64,000 nt of DNA from Cannabis sativa (taxonomy: Eukaryota > Streptophyta > Magnoliopsida > Rosales > Cannabaceae): the NCBI RefSeq assembly GCF_029168945.1, contig NC_083603.1, positions 48,742,406 through 48,806,405 on the forward strand, read 5' to 3'. A program made the position numbers and the translations under genes. Within the stretch, counting starts at the first letter, position 1, and the number at the start of each line of letters is the position of its first letter. Positions 12,201 to 23,210 of the stretch are shown here, piece by piece. Under the pieces are notes generated by a model. It saw only the letters and a program-made list of their open reading frames with translations, had not been told where the DNA came from and did no database searches.

Positions 12201-13447
12201 TGTTAGGCTATTTTTAGCCTATATTTTGGATCGATTTTATGTGCGCTTTTCACTGTGTTGGGACAGAATTACGCTTGTTTTCTATGTTTTCAGGCTCTTT
12301 GGAATAATCGAGGTCTCGGGATGAAAAAGCCCAATGAAAGACGAGCTGAGCCAAGAAAAACACTTTTTGGAGGAAAGATGTATATCTGGCCGCGGCTAGA
12401 TACAGCTTGGCCGCGGCTAGATCACGAAGCAGGGAAGAAGGGTTTTGAGGCTACAGTCGCTGCGGCGAGATACACCCTCGCCGCGACCATTTGAGACTTA
12501 CAGAACTGTGTATTTTAGGCACTTATCTGGCCGCGGCGAGACCACACTTAGCCGCGGCGAGATCCCGTACGGCCCAGGGGTATTTTTGTCCATCGAACCC
12601 TAAAAATTAGTTATAAATAGAAAACTGCGATTGGAAGTCAGGGGAGGCGATTGGGAACCCTAAAACACAGCAGAGAGCGGCAGGAAGAGCATAGTGATTC
12701 AAGTGAAGATCCAGAATTCATCCACCAACAATTTCTTTCTTTATTCCTCTTTAATTTATTTATGTTGAATATTGTTATAGGAACGGTTATGGATTTATTT
12801 CTGAACTAAATTTCCCATTTAGGGAGGATGATGATTGTTGTTTAATGTTTTCCCTAGTTAATGTTTAATTGCCATTCCTTCATTCTTGTTTGTGAAATTA
12901 TCTTAATTTGTTCTTACTTTCATGTTTAAGATTGATCACCTTGTGCATGCTTTATGATCTCAATTCGAAATCTGAAAAGTGAGAATTGAGAATGCTAAAA
13001 TTTGGATAATCGATGTTTTATGTGAAACAAGAGTATTCACATGACTTATGTGACGAGTAGATTATTACCTAATGCTGATTTCATGTTAGTTTAATTAAGG
13101 AATTAATTAGATAACATGTGATTTAGAACGTAGAAGATCTGAAAAGAGCTAGGTTACTTTATAATCTGTCATTCACTTCAAGAATAGGATAGCAATTAGG
13201 CATTAACGATTTGGGTAAACAACAACATGATTCTCCTCCCTATCATCTCATCTTGCTTAACTTTAATTGTGTTATAAGTTTTCTGAATTACTTTAATTCT
13301 TTTAAATCATAAATACTTTTGATTTGCCAAATAGAATTATAGGTATAGTTTAGTAGTAATTAATCCAATTCCCTGTGGTTCGACCTCACTTGCGTGAGCT
13401 ACTACTTGATTGCGTATACTTGCGTAGTGTTTATAATTTTCGTAACA
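12201..13447 (+). repeat. 3' LTR of the Athila-like element
   Basis: Starts TGTTAGGC directly after the polypurine tract, ends TAACA, and is followed by the target duplication CCACC. It carries more CCGCGG motifs than the 5' LTR. Confidence 0.92.
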
Positions 13448-14757
13448 CCACCCACTTCAAGAACAACACGTTCAAGAAGAAACCAACGTGGTCATGATCA
13501 AAACCCAAAAATTAGCAATGAGGAAGCCAATGCTAACACTAGTTATGTACCTAGAAGTGAGGATGCCTATGATCCCACTAGGTATGTACCGTTAGTTGAA
13601 TTGGAAAATTGCCAACTTTGGCAATATCTGGCCGAGTTTAACCAATAAAACGCTGAGTTGGAAAGAGAGGTAGCCGCAGCCAGAGCAACTCAAGAAAATA
13701 ATGCACATAACTAACTTGAACCTGGAGTAAGAAGGCCACGAGGTAGACCTCGAGGTTCGAGAACCAGGAGGCAGGAGACAAATCAGGAAAATCCCCAGAA
13801 CACCCAGGAGGAGCAACCTAGGGAAACTAGGGATGCTCCAGAAAGCGAACAACAGAACGATCAAGCGCCTCATCGAAAAGTACCTCAAAGACCCCATGGA
13901 TTTACGAATCAAGGGAATGAAAATAATGACTTGCCAGAGTCTTCTCGTAGAAACGAGAACATAAGGCAGCCCAAAACTAGGGAATAGGAGATCCCTCGTG
14001 ATAACGAGAGAAATCTTAGGACTAAACCTAGGACAAGTGGGTTACCACCGAGAAACCCTCAACGTCCTTCTCGAACTGATAGGGAAGAGGCATACACATA
14101 CCCCAGTAGGGGCATGTATCTAACCTTTCTCGAAGGAGAAGGCCTGTGCATGACGAGGCAAGTTCTAGCTCGGGACGTTCGAGATCCTGAGAACACAATT
14201 AGTCAGAAAGGCACACGTGAGGAGGAGATAGACCTCGCCGTGATGATGATCGAGAAAGTATGAGCACTACAGGGAGCTATCAATCTGAGAGTTACTCAGC
14301 TGCAAGGTCCACGAGCAACTATGATCGAAGACAGCCAGATTTTCGTGAATGTTTGAATCGAAGACATTCCAATTTATGCGAGCGCTTAAATCAGAATGCA
14401 CCTGATTTACGACAACAACTCAATGCTAATCGAAAGGAAGAGGATCCAATCCAATTGTGAATCAATGAGTTGGAAGATAAATTTAGGAGATACCAAGATG
14501 GGGAATATGAGAAACTGGTTATGACTCGGATGAGGAACCCGAGCCTTTCCATTCTGACATTATGAACTCTAAATTTCCCCAGGGATTTAAAAACCCTCAC
14601 ATCTCACAATACGATTGGGACTTCGGACCCAGTTGCTCACCTCAACAATTTCAATACCATAATGCGAGCCAGTAATATCTCGAATAATTAATGTTGTATT
14701 TTATTCCCCACCTCACTGACTAGAGCAGCGAGTAGTTGGTTCAATAATATAAAGATT
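13448..14757 (+). pseudogene. gag, 3' part (interrupted, decayed)
   Basis: Continues the gag begun at 7059. It is a basic, Arg/Gln/Asn-rich region (RRPRGRPRGSRTRRQ) with TAA at 13646, stops near 13712 and 13986, and shifts. It then reaches a gag-core-like segment on several frames (FPQGFKNPHISQYDWDFG, near 14570-14630), which resembles the F-x-P-x-Y-DG-x-DP start of Ty3 gag. It ends where the TIR element at 14759 begins. No protease or pol of this element remains. Confidence 0.65.
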
Positions 14758-14758
14758 A

Positions 14759-15145
14759 ATTAGTAATTTTCCCCCTGAACTTTGACATGTACTAAATCGT
14801 GCCTCCTGAACTTTTTTGCCCGTTAAAAATTCCCGCCGAACTATTGAGATTGTTAAATTTAAGGACTTTTGTCTAATTTTAGTAAAAAAATTCTAACATA
14901 CATGAAATTTTAAGGGGCATGATTTAGTATATATCAAAGTTTTAGGGGCATGATTTGGTAGATATCAAAGTCTGGGGAGTATGGTTTAGTACATAAACAA
15001 TCACTGAAACAGTAAATTGAATGAAATTAGACAAAAGTCCTTAAATTTAACAATCTCAATAGTTCAGGGGGAATTTTTAACGGCCAAAAAATTTCAGGGG
15101 GCACGATTTACTACATGTCAAAGTTTAAGGGAAAAAATTACTAAT
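14759..15145. mobile_element. long-TIR MITE (copy 1)
   Basis: Roughly 120-bp inverted arms. The left arm reads TTAGTAATTTTCCCCCTGAA and on to GACTTTTGTCTAATTT; the right arm is its reverse complement, ending GGGAAAAAATTACTAA. TAA flanks both sides as a possible 3-bp target duplication. A second copy lies at 20508. Non-coding. Confidence 0.8.
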
Positions 15146-17094
15146 AAGCCTAAAATTAAATCATAGAGACTAACTATATTAAATGACCAATTAAAAATAC
15201 ATAAAAACCTGTTTCGTACTTAAAAACAAAAAAAATACAAAGAAACTTAAAATAAAAAATATATACTAATATCATAATATGGAGCAACCCCATTACAAAA
15301 CCCTCAAATCTGTGAAACCAGTTTCAAACATGTGAACATTGTGAAACCAGTTTCTCGACCCTATAAAAATCATAACAAAATAGAAATGATGAACAATAAA
15401 GTTGGCTGAAACTAGTTTCATCAATCAACCAAATAAAAAAAGAAGCACACACACAAACACAAAAATACAAAAAAAAAATACTAATCACAAATATAATCAA
15501 AACAACACACAATGCATAACAAAATACTAATCACAAATATAATCTAAACCAGTTTTGAACTTAGAAACAAAATAATAATAAAAAAAAGAAACTTAAAATA
15601 AAGAATATACAATAACATCATAAAATGGAGCAGCCCCATGACAAAACCCTTAAAACCTATGAAACCAATTTTGAACCTGTGAAACAAGTATCTAACCTTT
15701 GAAACTAGTTCTGAACCTGTAAACCCTGTGAAACAAGTTCAAACCTATAAAACCTATTAAACATGTTTCGACCATATAAAAAATCATAGAAAAATAATAA
15801 CAAAATCTGTGTAACCATAACAAAACTTGTAGAACTCATACACAATTATAACAAAACTTTTAAAAATCTAATTAAAAATCAGTTGGATAAAAATAAATTG
15901 TAAAAACTTACATTACATTAAACAACTAATTAAAAATCTAAAATAAAAAAATTAGTTTCATAAAATAAACAAATTAAGAACTTACACATGATAACCAATT
16001 ACTTGAAACAATATAAAACTTTTTCTCTAACATAATGTTTCAAAATTTAACATAAAGAAACCAGTGACAAAAATCAACCAAATAAAAACCAATTACTTGA
16101 AAAACTAAATCAAAAGCTGAAATTTAGAATCCAATTACGTAAAACAACATAGCTAATAATTAACCACAAAAACTAGTTTACTATTATAATTAACTAAGAA
16201 AATAAACAAATACATAAAATAGCTAAAACAATCAAAAGATTGATTGGAACACAAAAAATAATTACAACAAAATAATTGAGCAAAAATCTAATATAACGAA
16301 ACCGGTTATAAAAAAACAAATAAATTAAAAATTAATTGACAAAAATAAATAAAACAAAAATGTAAACTTTGAACCCAAAACAACAAAACCAACCATTAGA
16401 TACCGAAACCAAAACCAGTTAACAAACAGTATTTCTAACACCCTTTAAATATTAACTTATCAAATGAAAGTTCTCAATAATTAGGAAAAATAAAAAATTT
16501 ACATAACAGAACCTAAGTCTAAATTTACTAGTAACTAACATGAAAGAAAAGAGTCTAAACTTATTAAGAGAGAGCTAAAATCCACACATTATAATTCAAT
16601 ACAAAAGAATCTCATCTTCATGTTCATCACTCGTTCATATCCTTATCAAGCTTTGGCTTGAAATGTAAAAATTAAAACCATAATAACAAAGCTACAACTT
16701 TTTTTCCTTCCCTTTCTGCTTCAATTAAAAGAAATTTTAATGTTAAAACTATCATAACATAAAAATAGAATGTCTTTAATTTTAGAAGAATACATCAAGA
16801 CAAACAAAAATTCAAAGCAGTATAAAAAGACTTTGAAATATGCTCATAATGATCAAAAGAACTGTAACTAAAGTAAAAAAGAATTGTAAATGATAAACTA
16901 TTCTTGGAAATCAAAGAAATGAAAAAGCGTACTAAAATTAAAAATGAAAACAAATTACATAGGAAGCAAAATCAAAATACATTTCAATGAAAAAAATTCT
17001 AATCAATATAGAGAGACGATTGGCACAAACGATAATCGAACAAAAAAACAACTACGAGATTCAAATCAATAACGGTTCACATCAACAATTACAG
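15146..17094. other. A-rich non-coding region with dispersed GAAACCAGTT motifs
   Basis: About 2 kb of A-rich sequence without an open frame. Short words such as GTGAAACCAGTTT and GAACCTGTGAAA recur between 15315 and 15770 in an irregular way. I see no gene, LTR or TIR end here. Confidence 0.55.
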
Positions 17095-17283
17095 TTAAAC
17101 CCACCACCACCTTTTCCATCGAATCCCCTCTCAAACTTCATTGCCTGTGATTAATCACACCATCGAATGGCGTCGTTGTGACCCTCCAATCAATCTTGTC
17201 AAACGCTATCGTTTCACCATAGATGATGCTCATCGTCTTAACCTTTCTCTGGTTCTCGTTCAAAGGTTAGAGGGATTGTATTA
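17095..17283 (+). other. GC-richer island with a short open frame
   Basis: Base composition rises sharply against both flanks. One frame stays open for about 60 codons to the TAG at 17281 and includes IEWRRCDPPINLVKRYRFT. There is no ATG at its start and I do not recognise a family. It may be a leftover of an exon, or of a gene fragment carried by a transposon. Confidence 0.3.
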
Positions 17284-17513
17284 GCGATACAATACCTCTT
17301 CTACCAAAAAAAAAAAAAATAGAAATATGGGCTTTCTGTTTTTCTTTTGCAAATATATGAAAATGGCATTCCCATAAAAAAGTTCAAAAAGCAAAAAATG
17401 CCATAAAATGTGGCCTAATAAAAAACAACCATATTTTTCAATTTTTTTTTTTTTTTGAAATCCCATATTTGATGTAATTTGCTCAAAAAAAAAAAAAAAT
17501 AGAAATATATATA

Positions 17514-19018
17514 TCTATTCTATATTATTCTATATAAAGTGTGCCTATATAACATAATTCTTGATTTATGAGAAACTTATGGGTGACTTTTTATTTATAT
17601 TAAAAATAAAATGATTTATGAGAAATTCATGGGCCACTTTTTATTTATATATAATAAGATAAAAATAAAATAAATCCCATCAAATCAAAAAAAAAAAAGG
17701 TTCTAGATTTTCTTTAATTACCGTATTTCTAACCCTATTTGATTATTTATGCCTCTTTTATAAACCCTATTTGAAAGTTAAGATTATAAGATTAATTCAA
17801 ATTATTGTTCATATATTGATTAATCCCAGTAATAAAAAATAATTCAATATATGAACAATAATTTGAATTAATCTTATAATCTTAACTTTTTAATTCAATT
17901 AATAATTATTTGTCACGTAAATATTAAGTCTTTTCCCTTTCATTTTTCTTTTGTTGATGATGCTAATTTATTCATATTTTGATTTCTACAATTTTTGTGT
18001 TCAGACCATTAAGGTAGTGTTCTACTAGGGAATCTAACGAGTTTCGCCCCTTCGCTAATGGCCTATAAGAGTTCAAATTCCAGTATTGTATAAATCTTCA
18101 ATTTGTTCTATTTCTTATATTGACTGAAATTTTGCTACTTTTTTTTTTTTTAATTTACAACTTTATTGTTTATATCTTATTAAGGACATTCATGGAAATT
18201 TGGGTTTCTTTGAAATATACAATTACTGAGCATTACTTTTTGATCATAGTGTGTTTTTCATGGCTGAAAACCTCAATAATCTCTATCATTTGATATCAAA
18301 TAAAATAAAATTATCATGATGTATACATTATGGTTATTTAATGAGTAATTAGTGTGTTGAAAGTGTCAAGCTGATATTTAGAATTGTTTATAATTGAATT
18401 GTTTCTTTGTCAAAATTAATATTAAGTATATTTATATGTTTATAGGTTTATTTATTTTCTCTTAGATAAATCATGCTCATATAGCAAAAAAATCATACTC
18501 ATATAGACATATGTTATTTTCATTTTATAATTTGATCTTCTTAGTCATTATTTAGTTCACTTAAACCTTTTCCGATTATGGTAACTGAAGTTTTGTTTCT
18601 TTTAGGTACTCTATTACAAAGATCTGTATTACATATATTATTTATTTTTGACTATGAGGAGGTAGATTTCTTTATTGGGAAACATGTAGCGTAACAAATT
18701 ATTGTTCATATATTGAATAATTATTTTTGATTAATAAGATTCATATATATAACTGTGTATATTGAATTCTTTATTCAAATAATTATTTTTGATTTTTACG
18801 TGATTATTTATTGTTCATATATCTAAAACCCTATTTGATTAAAGTTAAGATTATAAGATTAATCAATTTGTGATTTCTTCTTATACACATAATAATAATC
18901 TTACCTAATAACTAATAATATTTTTTCTTTAATTTTTAATTGTATCACTTTCAAATAATATAGAAAAAAAACTAGCATAAAATTTAGTGTACGTGCCTTG
19001 CATGTAACTTTTTGCTAG
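17514..19018 (+). mobile_element. non-autonomous Helitron 1
   Basis: Starts with TC (TCTATTCTATATTATTC, then ATATAAAGTGTG), as plant Helitrons do. It ends with the hairpin TACGTGC-CTT-GCATGTA (18990-19006), a short spacer and CTAG (19015-19018). It sits between A and T (17513, 19019), the expected AT target without duplication. The similar 5' end at 21514 supports a family. It holds no Rep/helicase and includes a 43-bp perfect inverted repeat at 17777-17886. Confidence 0.8.
17777..17886. repeat. 43-bp perfect inverted repeat
   Basis: The arm at 17777-17819 (GTTAAGATTATAAGATTAAT, then TCAAATTATTGTTCATATATTGA) is the exact reverse complement of 17844-17886, with a 24-nt spacer. Parts of the arm recur near 18700 and 18850 in the same Helitron. 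Confidence 0.95.
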
Positions 19019-19194
19019 TATATATATATATATATATTATTCTTGCATATGAATATATGGTACACTAACTTTTAGTTTGAGAAAAAATATCATTAAATAA
19101 ACATAAAAATGACATATTTAAGTGTAAGATGGTGAATAGTTGTCTATGTACTTTTTGCTGAACCAAATTACATAAATATGACAGTGGTTTCTTA

Positions 19195-20038
19195 GGGCGC
19201 ATTTGGAAAGCCACCTAGAAATTAGAATTGGATATAATTGGAGGTAATTACACAGTTTGACGTGTTTGTGTGGCCACGTAATTACATGGTAACTGTGTAA
19301 TTAGAGGTAATTGGGAGGCCTCAATTACTCTCTCCAATTCTCATACCCCCCATGAGAATTGGGTGTAATTACACTGTGTAATTACATACCAAAAACAAAT
19401 TCAAATTATTTTAATTAATTGATATGATATTTTAATTATTTTTAATGTATTGACTTTCCCTTTTTCTATGAATGATCAAAAAACAAGGTTGGATTGTATT
19501 AGCATGTTGTGTACTTCACAACTTTATTCGCAAATGGAATTGGGATGATAAATTTTTCGAAGAGGACATGGAAAATGAAATAGGAAATTGTGAAAATTTG
19601 AACAATATTGATTTTGATTCAGATTCAGATGAAGAACTTGGTGACGGGCCAACAGATGATGACAAACAATATATGTTTAATTTTAAAGATATAGTAGCTC
19701 AAAATATATGGAACACAAGAGCAATTAGATAGTCTTAAAAAAATTATTTTAAATATTTACTACTAAATTGGTATAGTTTTGATTTTATTTTATGAAGAGA
19801 TTATTATTTATTTATATATTATTAATTGATGAAATTTATTTTTAAATATTATAATATTAATTTACTGTGTAATTACTAACTATCATGCCAAACATGATAT
19901 TAGGAATTCACATGTAATTACCACTTGACATCGAAACACACCTTGTATTTTAAAATACAATGTAATTACTATACAGTGAAATTACTACCCTAGTAATTAC
20001 ACTGCATAGTAATTACACAGTTGTTTTCAAACAGACTC
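19195..20038 (+). mobile_element. PIF/Harbinger element with transposase remnant
   Basis: TTA flanks both ends (19192-19194 and 20039-20041), the target duplication of this superfamily. Imperfect TIRs start GGGCGCATTTGGAAA and, from the right, GAGTCTGTTTGAAAA. The ends are rich in GTAATTAC words shared with the MITE at 2077-2490. The centre holds the end of a transposase gene. Confidence 0.85.
19472..19732 (+). pseudogene. PIF/Harbinger transposase, C-terminal fragment
   Basis: An 86-codon frame with WIVLACCVLHNFIRKW near the start, the hallmark of the C-terminus of PIF/Harbinger (ALP1/HARBI1-like) DDE transposases. It is followed by an acidic stretch (DFDSDSDEELGD) and a last segment, FKDIVAQNIWNTR, like the usual R-D-x-I-A-x-x-I/M-W end. 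The DDE domain upstream is deleted, so the fragment cannot cut DNA. It marks the parent of the nearby MITEs. Confidence 0.85.
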
Positions 20039-20041
20039 TTA

Positions 20042-20507
20042 ATGTAGAACAAAACATATACGTTGAAAAAAAAATAAAATAATTAAAAATAATAATAAAT
20101 GATGACAATATATTAGAATAATTATGTAATAATAAAATTTATAAATATATGTGAAAATATGTAATTTTCTCAACTAAAAAAATTAAAATAATAAACTAAT
20201 TTGAAAAAGTTAATAAAATTGTAAAATAACTCTTAAAATTCCCTAAATATTATAGCTATTACTAAAAATATGGCATCATTATATTTCTTTTTATAAATTT
20301 ATAAGTAAATAATCATATATCATTAATTTTTAAGTATAAAAAACTATAAATAAAGAGGAAAAGTTAAATCCCTATAAAAAAATTTATAAAGTTAGAAAAA
20401 AAAAATCATATTTTATATAATTTCAAATAAAAATAAAATAAAAAATAAAATATAGAGCAGCCAAGGAAATGAAATCTGAATAAGAAATAAATAAATAATA
20501 AAAAAAA
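20042..20507. other. AT-rich spacer
   Basis: About 470 bp of A/T-dominated sequence with no open frame, TIR or LTR end that I can recognise. Confidence 0.6.
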
Positions 20508-20899
20508 GCTAATTAAGATTTTTTCCTCCTGAATTTTGACATGTACCAAGTCATGCATCTTGAATTTTTTTACATGTTAAAAATTCTCTCTAAACTATTG
20601 AGATTGTTAGAGTTAAGGACTTTTGTCCAATTTTAGTAAAAAAATTCTAACATGAATGAAAGTTCAGGAGCCATGATTTAGTACATATCAAATTGAGGGA
20701 CATGATTTGGTAGATATCAAAGTCTGGGGAGCATGGTTTAGTACATAAACAATCACTGAAACAGTAAAATTAAATGAAATTAGATAAAAATTCTTAAATC
20801 TAACAATCTCAATAGTTGAGGAAGAATTTTTAACGGTAAAAAAAATTCAAAAGTATAATTTAGTACATATTAAAGTTCGGAAAAAAAATCCTAATTAAC
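20508..20899. mobile_element. long-TIR MITE (copy 2)
   Basis: Same architecture and inner words as 14759-15145: CTCCTGAATTTTGACATGTA in the left arm, the TCTGGGGAGCATGGTTTAGT centre, and an inverted right arm ending TTCGGAAAAAAAATCCTAATTAA. It is more diverged than copy 1. Confidence 0.8.
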
Positions 20900-21513
20900 T
20901 TTAAAAAGAAAAAATAATTCCACATCGGTCAAGTTAGACTATTACAAGAATCTCACCTATATCATTTTCCATATGGATAAGCACAGAAATTTTACACATA
21001 TTTATATAATTAATTAATTATTTTTGGTGAAATGTTTGTTGTTTTAACATTATAAAAACAAAATTCAAGTTTTAAATGTTTTCTCCATTAATTTCGTTTC
21101 AAGTACTAGAGTTCAAATTTTATTTTATTTAATTAGAAAAGAATATTGAAGAACTGCATGTAGTTGCTTGACTTTGGTTAAAAAAAATGTGCATGATATT
21201 TTTCAACATATTGTTTGACACTTTGTATTTTCATTCATTGAATGTAACACTCAACATGTATACATTGTGTCTTTTATGATGAAGATCGATGTATCCAAGA
21301 AATTCAATCATTTGATGAAAGAACATTTAAGTATATATTAAATTTAGTAAAAAAATAAATAAATATTATATTTAACATAACATTTATAATTGAATTCTAA
21401 GACATCATAATATTTTAAAAGGTAAATCGATATAAAAATAAATAATCAATAATAATAATTAATAAATTAAATATTTAAAAAATTATTAATGACAATATTC
21501 TAAATGAAATATA
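20900..21513. other. AT-rich spacer
   Basis: No open frame, repeat end or RNA gene is visible. The sequence is ordinary AT-rich intergenic DNA. Confidence 0.5.
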
Positions 21514-22326
21514 TCTATTCTTTATAAAGTGTGGCTATGTAACAGAATTTTTGATTTAACGATATTTTTTTGGTTTCTAAGCTAACTTTAACAGAATATC
21601 TTTTTACTTAACAAAATATTCTTTATTAATTTTATAATATTATTATATATATTTAAAAATAAAAATTATATAAATATTTTAATTTAAAATAATTAAAATA
21701 TTATAGATATTTTTAATTTTTATTTTAATCTAAAATACTTAAAATATTATTGATATTTTTAATCTTATTTTTAAATTTATTGATTTAACTTTAAATTAAA
21801 TTAAAATGAAAAACTACGTAAATATTTTATATAAAAAAATTTAAATTTAAAATATTATAAATATTTTTAACCATATTTTTAACTATATTATTATTTATTT
21901 TATATTTTAAATTGACTTCACACACCATATTTTTCATAAAGTTTGCAAATAAAAAACCTTTATATCAAATTTACGAATTCAATTTATATATAGACACACT
22001 CAAATTTGATTATGTAAGTTTTGGTTAAGAATAAGTAAATTACAATATATGCATTATCAGATACATTACCTAATTAAAAAAAATTTAAAATTTAAAAAAT
22101 ACGTATATATATATAATCACATTCAAATGACACACTAATGTAGCAATAACTAAAAAAAAATTCTTAAAGATCAAAATCTCAAGCTCTATTCCAAAAATTA
22201 AAAAAAAAAAATACAATACCTAATTAAAAAAAATTAAACATACATGTATTGCACTTAATATCACCTTATTCAACCTAATTAAAAAGAAAATTAATTATAC
22301 GTGCATTTTGCACGTAACATCAACTT
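21514..22326 (+). mobile_element. non-autonomous Helitron 2 (decayed)
   Basis: The 5' end TCTATTCTTTATAAAGTGTGG resembles that of Helitron 1. Near the right end is a perfect hairpin, ACGTGC-ATTTT-GCACGT (22299-22315), followed about 10 bases later by CTTAG where CTAG/CTRR is expected. The interior is AT-rich and non-coding. The right terminus is approximate. Confidence 0.65.
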
Positions 22327-22923
22327 AGTGTATTAAAGTATGTCATTAATGATTAAAGACAAATATAAAAATAAAAATAGTACTTATTGTGTGTCAAATT
22401 TTGGTATAATGCTATATTTTGTATTAAATTTTACTTAATTTTTCGCATGAGTCAAATTTAAAATAGCTTATAGTATACTATTTGAAAAAAATTTATTGAA
22501 AAGTTCTAAAAAATATAATACATGACTTATTTAACACTCTATTAGAGATGCTGTAATTATATATTTATAAAATAACCACATATACTACAATTTGGAAAAA
22601 AAAATTATTATTTAAATTTATCTTTTCAATTTTATAGTCTTTTTCTATTATACGATTTTTTATTATTATTATTTTCAAATTTCTAATAATATACAATTTA
22701 TTCATCAAATCATGATTGTTACTATTCTTTTCTCTTCGTCAACCACTCGACCTTGGAGAGTTCGAGACCACACAATTGTCACTGCTACCATTTAAGAGAA
22801 ATCATAATCGTAACCCTCCCCACAACTCATACTATTCCCATGTTGACAATTTAAAATTACAACCCATCTCACAACTCATAGGACTCTAGCATTAGGGAGA
22901 CCATTGTCATAATCTACCCTTCA
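22327..22923. other. AT-rich spacer
   Basis: No gene or element end recognised. The part from 22740 is less AT-rich and has words similar to the repeats at 23011-23210 (CACAACTCATA), so it may belong to an older copy of the same CACTA family. Confidence 0.4.
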
Positions 22924-23210
22924 CACTACTACAAAAAGTACTTTTTGCGTCGGTCAACGCATCTCACCAAATTGATTGCAGAGATACGAGCATTGTAGCC
23001 CACCCTAAATCTCACATCGTTTTGGTTGTGAGAAATGATAATTGCATCGTACCTTGTAACTCACAATGCCTTAGTTGTGGAGAAACCAGAATTGCAATGC
23101 ACCCTGCAACTCACACCACTTTGGTTGCAGAGAAACCAAAGTTGCAGTCCATCTCACAACTCACCCTATTTTGATTGCAAAGAAACTAGAATCGTAACCC
23201 ACTCCGCAAT
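22924..23210 (+). mobile_element. CACTA transposon end with subterminal tandem repeats
   Basis: CACTACTACAAAAAGTAC at 22924 is the usual CACTA terminus. Four 49-50-bp units follow at 23011, 23060, 23110 and 23160, each beginning CTCAC and containing TTGG/TTAG..GAGAAA and ending near CAA. The fourth unit is cut at 23210 by the LTR of a gypsy element. Confidence 0.75.

Larger units (their letters stand above)
7147..13447 (+). mobile_element. Athila-like Ty3/gypsy element, pol-deleted
   Basis: A complete LTR element of 6.3 kb with matching LTRs (7147-8375 and 12201-13447), a tRNA-Asp type primer site, gag, protease and a polypurine tract, flanked by the perfect 5-bp target duplication CCACC (7142-7146 and 13448-13452). 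Reverse transcriptase, RNase H and integrase are absent: after the protease the sequence goes to the 3' non-coding region with the ACATTGGGGACAATGTG signature typical of Athila relatives. It cannot move without enzymes supplied by a full-length relative. The LTRs are very similar over their length, so the insertion is fairly recent. Confidence 0.92.

Noticed and set aside
23011..23210. CRISPR-like array
   Set aside because: The units are contiguous tandem repeats without unique spacers, next to a CACTA terminus in a plant genome.
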